In this document: in pieces, positions 58,321-64,000 of the stretch
Position numbering within the stretch: position 1 is the stretch's first letter
Layout of the letters: each line of letters opens with the position of its first letter
Source of the DNA: Burkholderia lata
Lineage (GTDB): Bacteria > Pseudomonadota > Gammaproteobacteria > Burkholderiales > Burkholderiaceae
Assembly (NCBI RefSeq): GCF_902499335.1
Contig: NZ_CABVQK010000007.1
Location: 1-64,000 of the forward strand
Length of the DNA stretch: 64,000 nt
Direction: 5' to 3'
Translations under genes and position numbers: made by a program
Notes under the pieces: generated by a model
Seen by the model: the letters and a program-made list of their open reading frames with translations, nothing else
Told to the model about the DNA's origin: nothing
The model's database searches: none

Positions 58321-58372
58321 AGCCACAGGGCTTGCAGGGCTGGTTCCTGTGGCCACTGTGGCTTTTGTTTTT
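58321..58372 (+). promoter_or_regulatory. Alternative-hairpin leader between acpP and fabF
   Basis: Left arm AGCCACAGG (58321-58329) can pair with CCTGTGGC (58346-58353) or with CTGTGGCT (58356-58363); the second pairing is followed by TTTGTTTTT and looks like an intrinsic terminator, the first would prevent it. The fabF start is only 28 bases further on. Confidence 0.5.
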
Positions 58373-58400
58373 GTCATCCAATAATGGAAAAGAGGTTACC

Positions 58401-59633
58401 GTGAGCCGCCGTCGTGTTGTTGTTACAGGCCTTGGGCTGATTTCGCCTGTTGGCAATAATGTTGCCGACGGCTGGGCCAATCTCGTCGCCGGCAAGTCCG
58501 GTATTGCCACCGTCACGAAGTTCGATCCGTCGAACCTCGCCGTCCACTTCGCGGGCGAAGTGAAGGGTTTCAGCGCCGAGGAGTACATCCCGGCGAAGGA
58601 AGCCCGGAGCATGGATACGTTCATCCATTACGGCATCGCCGCCGGCATCCAGGCCGTCAAGGACAGCGGGCTGGAAGTGAACGAAGCCAATGCGGAACGC
58701 ATCGGCGTGATGGTCGGTTCCGGCATCGGCGGCCTGCCGATGATCGAAGATACGCACCAGACCTACGTCGATCGTGGCCCACGCCGGATTTCGCCGTTCT
58801 TCGTGCCGGGTTCGATCATCAACATGATCTCGGGTCACCTGAGCATCATGTTCGGCCTGAAGGGCCCGAATCTCGCGGCCGTCACGGCCTGCACGACCGG
58901 CCTGCACAGCATCGGCCTCGCAGCGCGCCTGATCCAGGCCGGCGATGCCGACGTGATGGTTGCAGGCGGCGCCGAATCGACGGTGTCGCCGCTCGGCATC
59001 GGCGGCTTCGCGGCAGCGCGTGCGCTGTCGACCCGCAACGACGATCCGGCCAGCGCGTCCCGTCCGTGGGACAAGGACCGCGACGGCTTCGTGCTGGGCG
59101 AGGGTGCCGGCGTGATGGTGCTCGAAGAGTACGAAGCGGCGAAGGCACGCGGTGCGAAGATCTACGCGGAAGTCTCGGGCTTCGGCATGACGGGCGACGC
59201 GTACCACATGACCGCGCCGAACATGGACGGCCCGCGCCGCTGCATGGTCGCGGCACTGCGCGACGCCGGCTTGAACGCCGACGAGGTCCAGTACCTGAAC
59301 GCGCACGGCACGTCGACGCCGCTGGGCGACAAGAACGAGTCCGACGCGGTGAAGGCGGCCTTCGGCGAGCATGCGTACAAGATCGTCGTGAACTCGACGA
59401 AGTCGATGACGGGCCACCTGCTGGGTGGCGCGGGCGGCCTCGAATCGGTGTTCACGGTGCTGGCGCTGCACAACAACGTGTCGCCGCCGACCATCAACAT
59501 CTTCAACCAGGACCCGGAGTGCGATCTCGATTACTGCGCGAACACCGCGCGTGACATGAAGATCGACGTCGCCGTGAAGAACAACTTCGGCTTCGGCGGT
59601 ACCAACGGCACGCTGGTGTTCAAGCGCGTCTGA
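58401..59633 (+). CDS. fabF: 3-oxoacyl-ACP synthase II FabF
   Basis: 410 residues from a GTG with AGAGG upstream. Active-site Cys in [20 protein letters not shown], His residues in [16 protein letters not shown] and [31 protein letters not shown] is the N-terminus. Elongating condensing enzyme, temperature-control of unsaturated chains in E. coli. Confidence 0.98.
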   Translation: MSRRRVVVTGLGLISPVGNNVADGWANLVAGKSGIATVTKFDPSNLAVHFAGEVKGFSAEEYIPAKEARSMDTFIHYGIAAGIQAVKDSGLEVNEANAERIGVMVGSGIGGLPMIEDTHQTYVDRGPRRISPFFVPGSIINMISGHLSIMFGLKGPNLAAVTACTTGLHSIGLAARLIQAGDADVMVAGGAESTVSPLGIGGFAAARALSTRNDDPASASRPWDKDRDGFVLGEGAGVMVLEEYEAAKARGAKIYAEVSGFGMTGDAYHMTAPNMDGPRRCMVAALRDAGLNADEVQYLNAHGTSTPLGDKNESDAVKAAFGEHAYKIVVNSTKSMTGHLLGGAGGLESVFTVLALHNNVSPPTINIFNQDPECDLDYCANTARDMKIDVAVKNNFGFGGTNGTLVFKRV

Positions 59634-59645
59634 CGCGGCAATCGC

Positions 59646-60110
59646 TTGACGAGTCCATTCGATGCTCCGGCCGGGCGTCCGCAGCGCTTTGCGTTGCGGG
59701 CCTCGGCCGTGTCGTATGTCGTGCTGGCCGCGTTCGTCGCGTCTGCTGCCGCGTCGGCCTACCTGTTCTGGGCGCCGCGCGCGGGCGCTGCCGCCGGCGC
59801 ATGCGTGTCGGCCGTGACGGCTGCGCTGCTGGCCGTGTGCGCTGTGCGGGCCTGTGCCCGCCGGCTGCCGGCCGAACTGCGGATCGATGCGTTCGGGGAA
59901 ATCGCGGCGTTTGGCCGCACCGGGCGCCTGCTGGCCCGCGGCCGCGTGACGGGCCATGCGCACTGGAGCAGCTTGCTGCTGGTGCTGTCGGTCGGGCAAG
60001 GTGCCCGGCGGGCCCGGCCGCTGCTGATTCCGGCCGATGCGCTCGACGCCGCATCGTTCAGCGCGCTATCCGTGCTGGCGAGAACGGCGGGCGCGGCGGG
60101 GCGGCCATGA
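59646..60110 (+). CDS. YgfX-like membrane protein
   Basis: 154 residues from TTG at 59646 (no ATG nearby), 12 bases after fabF. Two adjacent membrane helices (SYVVLAAFVASAAASAYLFW, AACVSAVTAALLAVCAVRAC) and a C-terminal soluble part ending LLIPADALDAASFSALSVLA, which resembles the YgfX/CptA C-terminal text with LLLPDALD-type sequence. In E. coli YgfX (CptA) is a membrane protein that blocks cell division and cytoskeleton assembly and pairs with SdhE. No sdhE is here. In betaproteobacteria a protein of this kind often sits between fabF and rpoE. Confidence 0.6.
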   Translation: MTSPFDAPAGRPQRFALRASAVSYVVLAAFVASAAASAYLFWAPRAGAAAGACVSAVTAALLAVCAVRACARRLPAELRIDAFGEIAAFGRTGRLLARGRVTGHAHWSSLLLVLSVGQGARRARPLLIPADALDAASFSALSVLARTAGAAGRP

Positions 60111-60119
60111 CGGCGGCGC

Positions 60120-60136
60120 GGTTACGGACCGTAACC
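60120..60136. promoter_or_regulatory. 17-bp palindrome upstream of rpoE
   Basis: GGTTACGG-A-CCGTAACC, 8-bp arms with a single central base. It is 66 bp before rpoE and 21 bp before a -10-like TACAAT at 60157-60162, so it could be an operator. Confidence 0.45.
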
Positions 60137-60201
60137 AGCGCCCGGCGCGGGAACGCTACAATAACGCTCCGCGTTGCATCCCTAGTTAACGGATTTGTCA
60201 G

Positions 60202-60801
60202 GTGAGTGAAAAAGAAATCGATCAGGCTCTGGTCGAGCGCGTACAGAAGGGCGACAAGGCAGCGTTCGAACTCCTGGTCTCCAAATACCACCGCAAGATC
60301 ATTCGGCTGATCTCGCGCCTCGTGCGGGATCCCGCCGAGGTCGAGGATGTGGCCCAGGACGCGTTCATCAAGGCGTATCGTGCGCTGCCGCAATTTCGCG
60401 GCGAATCGGCGTTCTATACGTGGTTGTACCGAATTGCCGTCAACACGGCGAAGAACTACCTTGCGACGCAAGGCCGCCGGGCGCCGACTTCGACCGAGGC
60501 CGATGCGGAGGAAGCGGAAACTTTCTCCGACGCAGACCAACTAAGGGATATCAACACGCCTGAATCGATGTTGATGAGCAAGCAGATTGCCGAGACGGTC
60601 AACGCTGCAATGGCTCTGCTGCCCGAAGAACTGCGCCAGGCAATTACGCTGCGCGAGATCGAGGGCCTGAGCTACGAAGAGATCGCGGAAATGATGGGCT
60701 GTCCGATCGGGACGGTCCGGTCGCGAATCTTCCGCGCACGCGAGGCAATCGCTGCCAAATTGCGTCCGCTGCTCGATACGCCCGAAGGCAAGCGCTGGTA
60801 A
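60202..60801 (+). CDS. rpoE: RNA polymerase sigma-E factor
   Basis: 199 residues from GTG. Region 2 (KYHRKIIRLISRLVRDPAEV, EDVAQDAFIKAYRALPQFRG, SAFYTWLYRIAVNTAKNYLA) and region 4 (LPEELRQAITLREIEGLSYE, EIAEMMGCPIGTVRSRIFRA) mark an ECF sigma of the RpoE/AlgU group. It directs the envelope stress regulon and is held by RseA. First gene of rpoE-rseA-rseB-mucD. The GTG has a poor Shine-Dalgarno site. Confidence 0.96.
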   Translation: MSEKEIDQALVERVQKGDKAAFELLVSKYHRKIIRLISRLVRDPAEVEDVAQDAFIKAYRALPQFRGESAFYTWLYRIAVNTAKNYLATQGRRAPTSTEADAEEAETFSDADQLRDINTPESMLMSKQIAETVNAAMALLPEELRQAITLREIEGLSYEEIAEMMGCPIGTVRSRIFRAREAIAAKLRPLLDTPEGKRW

Positions 60802-60887
60802 GCGCGACAGGCGGAGCGACGCGGGTCGGGGTCTAGTTACGGATAGAGTCGTGAAGTCACGACGGGGTGTGCAAGATGGGGAGCATC

Positions 60888-61505
60888 ATGGGGTCGGTCA
60901 ATACGCAGTCACAAGCGTGCTCGCGCGGCGAGCGCCTTTCCGCGCTGGTCGACGGCGAAATGTTCGATGGCCCGGAGAACGGGCAGTTTCTGGCTGAGCT
61001 CAACCGCGCGGATCGCGCTGCGTGGGCCGATTACCACCTGATCGGCGATGCGCTGCGCTCGGACGAGCTCGCGCTGTCGCCCGCGCTGAGCGTCGCTTTC
61101 ACCGCGCGCATGTCGGCCGCGCTCGAAAGCGAGCCGCACCTGCTCGCGCCGGCAGCCGCCCCCGTCGCGCGCAAGCTGCTGTCGCTGCGCCGGCGCGTCG
61201 TGCCCGCGTTCGCGGTCGCTGCCGCGGCGGCCACGCTGACGTGGATCGTCGTCCCGCAAATGCAGACGGCCGGTGCCCCGGGCGCCGTCCAGGTCGCGTC
61301 GGCCGGTGCGCCGCAAGGCGGCAACCTGCAGCGCGTGACGGTTGCGCAGGCATCGGCCCAGCCGGGCCTGCAAGACGTCAACATCATTCGCGACGCCAGC
61401 CTCGACCAATACCTTGAAGCGCATCAGCAATTCGCGCAGCAGCCCGTCGTCACGGGTTCGATGCCGCTGATCCGCGCTGCCGTGACCACCACGCCAGGCC
61501 AATAA
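60888..61505 (+). CDS. rseA: Anti-sigma-E factor RseA/MucA
   Basis: 205 residues. The N-terminal 80 residues bind sigma-E (RGERLSALVDGEMFDGPENG, FLAELNRADRAAWADYHLIG, DALRSDELALSPA); a single membrane helix (VVPAFAVAAAAATLTWIVV) follows, and the periplasmic part ends SLDQYLEAHQQFAQQPVVTG. Start Met at 60888 with GGGGAG spaced 6; alternatives at 60867 (GTG) and 60876. Cleaved by site-1/site-2 proteases to free RpoE. Confidence 0.9.
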   Translation: MGSVNTQSQACSRGERLSALVDGEMFDGPENGQFLAELNRADRAAWADYHLIGDALRSDELALSPALSVAFTARMSAALESEPHLLAPAAAPVARKLLSLRRRVVPAFAVAAAAATLTWIVVPQMQTAGAPGAVQVASAGAPQGGNLQRVTVAQASAQPGLQDVNIIRDASLDQYLEAHQQFAQQPVVTGSMPLIRAAVTTTPGQ

Positions 61506-61510
61506 ACCCG

Positions 61511-62563
61511 ATGCGGACATTGCAGTTGAATCACGCCATCTCCGGATGGAAGCGGCTGCCGGCCCTCCTGCTTTGCGCGGCCGCCCTGTTGTCCGTTCAA
61601 TCCCTTCCCGCCAGCGCCCAGCAACCGGACGATCCCGTCGCGACCCGCAAGGGTGCCGCCGACTGGCTCGACCGGGTCCAGCAGGCGGCGCAGCAGCAGA
61701 GCTACGAAGGCACGTTCGTCTACCAGCGCGGCGGGTATGTGCAGTCATCGCGCATCGCGCACGTCGCGTCCCGCGACGGCGAGTTCGAGCGCATCGAGAC
61801 GCTCGACGGCAAGCCGCGCAAGCTGCTGCGGCATAACGACGAGCTGTACACGTTCGTGCCGGAGCGCAAGCTGTGCGTGGTCGAGCGCCGTCAGACGCGC
61901 GATTCGTTCCCCGCGCTGCTCGGCGCGAGCGGCGAGCACGTGATGTCCGTCTACGACGCGAAGTCGCTCGGCAAGGACCGCGTGGCGGGAATCGATGCGC
62001 AGGTCGTCGAACTCGTGCCGAAGGATGCGTACCGTTTCACGTACAAGCTGTGGGCCGACGCGCGCACGGGGCTGCTGCTGCGCTCGCAGACGCTCGATGC
62101 GAACGATCACGTGCTCGAGCAGATCGCGTTCTCGCAATTGCAGACCGGCGGCGCAAGCGGCGACAAGGCCGCGATCGCGGCCGGCATGCGCAACCTGAAC
62201 GGCTGGACGGTCGTACGCCCGCCGGTCGCGACGGTCGACATGGAAGCACAGGGCTGGCAACTCGCCCCGAGCGTGGCCGGTTTCCAGAAGATTCGTGAAG
62301 TGCGCCGGCCGATGGCCGCGCGCGACGCGGGCGAGCCGCCGATCCCGGTCGATCAGGCCGTCTTCACCGATGGCCTCGCGACGATCTCGGTTTTCATCGA
62401 GCCGGCCGAAAAGAATACGCGCAAGGAAGGCGCGGGCAGCACCGGTGCAACGAACGTTCTCGTGAAGCGCCGCGGCGACTACTGGATCACCGTGCTCGGC
62501 GAAGTGCCGCCGGCTACGTTGCAGCAGTTCGCGTCTGCCATAGAATACAAGGCTTCCAAGTAA
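61511..62563 (+). CDS. rseB: Sigma-E regulatory protein RseB/MucB
   Basis: 350 residues with a signal peptide (LLLCAAALLSVQSLPASAQ). Mature text AQQQSYEGTFVYQRGGYVQS and RIETLDGKPRKLLRHNDELY is the LolA-like N-terminal domain; the C-terminal MucB/RseB domain holds LNGWTVVRPPVATVDMEAQG and AVFTDGLATISVFIEPAEKN. It binds the periplasmic end of RseA and protects it until lipopolysaccharide or outer-membrane signals arrive. Five bases after rseA. Confidence 0.93.
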   Translation: MRTLQLNHAISGWKRLPALLLCAAALLSVQSLPASAQQPDDPVATRKGAADWLDRVQQAAQQQSYEGTFVYQRGGYVQSSRIAHVASRDGEFERIETLDGKPRKLLRHNDELYTFVPERKLCVVERRQTRDSFPALLGASGEHVMSVYDAKSLGKDRVAGIDAQVVELVPKDAYRFTYKLWADARTGLLLRSQTLDANDHVLEQIAFSQLQTGGASGDKAAIAAGMRNLNGWTVVRPPVATVDMEAQGWQLAPSVAGFQKIREVRRPMAARDAGEPPIPVDQAVFTDGLATISVFIEPAEKNTRKEGAGSTGATNVLVKRRGDYWITVLGEVPPATLQQFASAIEYKASK

Positions 62564-62579
62564 CGCTACGGCATCCGAC

Positions 62580-64000
62580 ATGATGAAACTCACGCTGCGC
62601 AAATGGCTCGCGGCGGCGGCGCTGTCTGCCTGCCTGCCGCTCGTGCCGCATACCGCGTTCGCGGTGACGGCTCCCGCTGCCAGCCTGCCCGACTTCGCCG
62701 ACCTGGTCGAAAAGGTCGGGCCGGCCGTCGTGAACATCCGGACCACCGCCAACGTGCCGACGAGCAGCGGCCCGCGCGGGATGCTCCCGCCGGGCTTCGA
62801 CAACGGGGACATGTCGGAATTCTTCCGGCGCTTCTTCGGCATTCCGCTGCCGCAGGCGCCCGGCAACGGTAGCGGCAATGGTGGCGGCAACCCGAAGAAC
62901 GCGCCGACGCCGGACAATTCGCCCGACACCGAACAGAATCGCGGCGTCGGCTCGGGTTTCATCGTGTCGGCCGACGGTTACGTGATGACCAATGCGCACG
63001 TCGTCGACGATGCGGACACCATCTACGTGACGCTGACCGACAAGCGCGAATTCAAGGCGAAGCTGATCGGCGTCGACGATCGTACGGACGTTGCGGTCGT
63101 CAAGATCCAGGCGTCGAACCTGCCGGTCGTCGCGATCGGCGATTCGAACAAGGTACGCGTCGGGGAGTGGGTCGTCGCGATCGGTTCGCCGTTCGGCCTC
63201 GACAACACGGTGACGGCCGGCATCGTCAGCTCGAAGAGCCGCAACACGGGCGACTACCTGCCGTTCATCCAGACCGACGTCGCCGTGAACCCCGGCAACT
63301 CGGGCGGCCCGCTGATCAACATGCAGGGCGAGGTGATCGGCATCAACTCGCAGATCTACAGCCGTACCGGCGGCTTCATGGGCATCTCGTTCGCGATTCC
63401 GATCGACGAGGCGATGCGCGTGGCCGACCAGTTGAAGGCGACGGGCAAGGTCACGCGCGGCCGGATTGCGGTCGCGATCGGCGAGGTGACGAAGGACGTG
63501 GCCGATTCGCTCGGGCTGCCGAAGGCCGAGGGCGCGCTCGTCAGCGGCGTCGAGCCGGGCGGTCCGGCCGACAAGGCGGGCATCCAGCCGGGCGACATCA
63601 TCCTGAAGTTCAATGGCCGCTCGGTCGATGCGGCGTCGGACCTGCCGCGCATGGTTGGCGACACGAAGCCCGGCACGAAGGCGACGGTCAGCGTGTGGCG
63701 CAAGGGTCAGGCACGTGATCTGCCGATTACGATCGCGGAAACGCCGGCCGAAACGACGGCGAAGGCCGAGCAGCGCAAGAACGCGCCGCAGAAGCCGCGC
63801 CAGACCAATTCGCTCGGTCTGACGGTCAGCGACCTGACGGCCGAGCAGATGAAGACGTTGAAGCTGAAGAGCGGCGTGCAGATCGACGGCGTCGACGGCC
63901 CGGCCGCCCGTGCGGGCCTGCAGCGCGGCGACATCGTGCTGCGCGTCGGCGACACCGACATCACGAACGCGAAGCAGTTCGCCGAAGTGACCGCGCAGCT
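62580..64000 (+). CDS. mucD: HtrA/DegP-type serine protease MucD (5' part)
   Basis: Open at the right edge; 473 codons visible, so only the end of PDZ2 is missing. Sec signal peptide with cleavage near TAFA. Catalytic triad His140 (TNAHVV), Asp170 (RTDVAV) and Ser241 (NPGNSGGPL). PDZ1 about residues 290-370 (GLPKAEGALVSGVEPGGPAD), a linker, and PDZ2 (LKLKSGVQIDGVDG). Degrades misfolded periplasmic proteins and is the last gene of the sigma-E operon. ATG ATG offers two starts (62580, 62583). Confidence 0.95.
   Translation, partial: MMKLTLRKWLAAAALSACLPLVPHTAFAVTAPAASLPDFADLVEKVGPAVVNIRTTANVPTSSGPRGMLPPGFDNGDMSEFFRRFFGIPLPQAPGNGSGNGGGNPKNAPTPDNSPDTEQNRGVGSGFIVSADGYVMTNAHVVDDADTIYVTLTDKREFKAKLIGVDDRTDVAVVKIQASNLPVVAIGDSNKVRVGEWVVAIGSPFGLDNTVTAGIVSSKSRNTGDYLPFIQTDVAVNPGNSGGPLINMQGEVIGINSQIYSRTGGFMGISFAIPIDEAMRVADQLKATGKVTRGRIAVAIGEVTKDVADSLGLPKAEGALVSGVEPGGPADKAGIQPGDIILKFNGRSVDAASDLPRMVGDTKPGTKATVSVWRKGQARDLPITIAETPAETTAKAEQRKNAPQKPRQTNSLGLTVSDLTAEQMKTLKLKSGVQIDGVDGPAARAGLQRGDIVLRVGDTDITNAKQFAEVTAQ

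Noticed and set aside
60149..60175. Sigma-E type promoter for rpoE at GGAAC.
   Set aside because: GGAAC is present but no TCTGA-like -10 occurs at the proper distance.

Overview
The window looks like core chromosome of a Burkholderia species, most likely from the Burkholderia cepacia complex. The reasons are the very high GC content, the strong G/C bias at third codon positions, the gene orders (plsX-fabHDG-acpP-fabF-rpoE-rseA-rseB-mucD; rpsP-rimM-trmD-rplS; moaA-mobA-moeA next to rne) and the sequence flavour of individual proteins. Species cannot be fixed by eye. No insertion sequence, prophage, CRISPR array, transposase, toxin plasmid gene or origin was found, and base composition is uniform throughout.

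Layout. 1-5 kb: 3' end of an acyl-CoA dehydrogenase, dadA with a divergent Lrp-type regulator, a radical SAM gene under an almost perfect LexA box, and a TM2 membrane protein. 5-9.5 kb: a periplasmic sugar dehydrogenase, the rpsP-rimM-trmD-rplS translation operon and a Nudix CoA pyrophosphatase. 9.6-17.3 kb: a CobD/CbiB-like protein, DUF2007-type protein, rsgA, M48 protease, orn, mogA, darP/yjgA, pmbA and folA. 17.5-24.7 kb: a small secreted proline-rich protein with a possible sigma-54 promoter beside a VpsR-like enhancer-binding protein, thyA, a large secreted FecR/DUF6600-type protein, an ArsR-family regulator and a 45-residue lipoprotein-like ORF. 24.8-33 kb: a hotdog thioesterase, fumC, a MATE exporter, an S4 protein, an Ala-rich secreted protein, an unrecognised 260-residue protein, azlCD with a frameshifted AraC regulator, and creA. 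33-40 kb: two identical tRNA-Asn genes, fdxA, pncB, a solitary lutC-like gene, a transporter, a 2-hydroxyacid dehydrogenase and rmuC. 40-47.5 kb: a GNAT enzyme, a small membrane protein, moeA-mobA-moaA and rne. 48-53.5 kb: rluC, a HAD phosphatase, a Rieske protein, a signal-peptide-peptidase-like protease, a tetrapyrrole-methylase-family methyltransferase and maf. 52.9-60 kb: yceD, rpmF and the fatty acid cluster. 59.6-64 kb: a YgfX-like protein and the sigma-E operon, with mucD running off the end.

How the genes work together. Four conserved housekeeping units dominate: ribosome biogenesis and tRNA modification, type II fatty acid synthesis starting from PlsX, molybdenum cofactor synthesis, and the extracytoplasmic stress response (RpoE, its anti-sigma factor RseA, the periplasmic sensor RseB and the HtrA protease MucD). 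The regulatory features that stand out are the LexA-type palindrome at 3295-3330, a leader with two alternative hairpins between acpP and fabF, a possible sigma-54 promoter facing a VpsR-like activator, and an inverted repeat in front of an ArsR-family gene. I found no clearly novel multi-gene defence or mobile system; the leads are regulatory elements and a few unrecognised small or secreted proteins.
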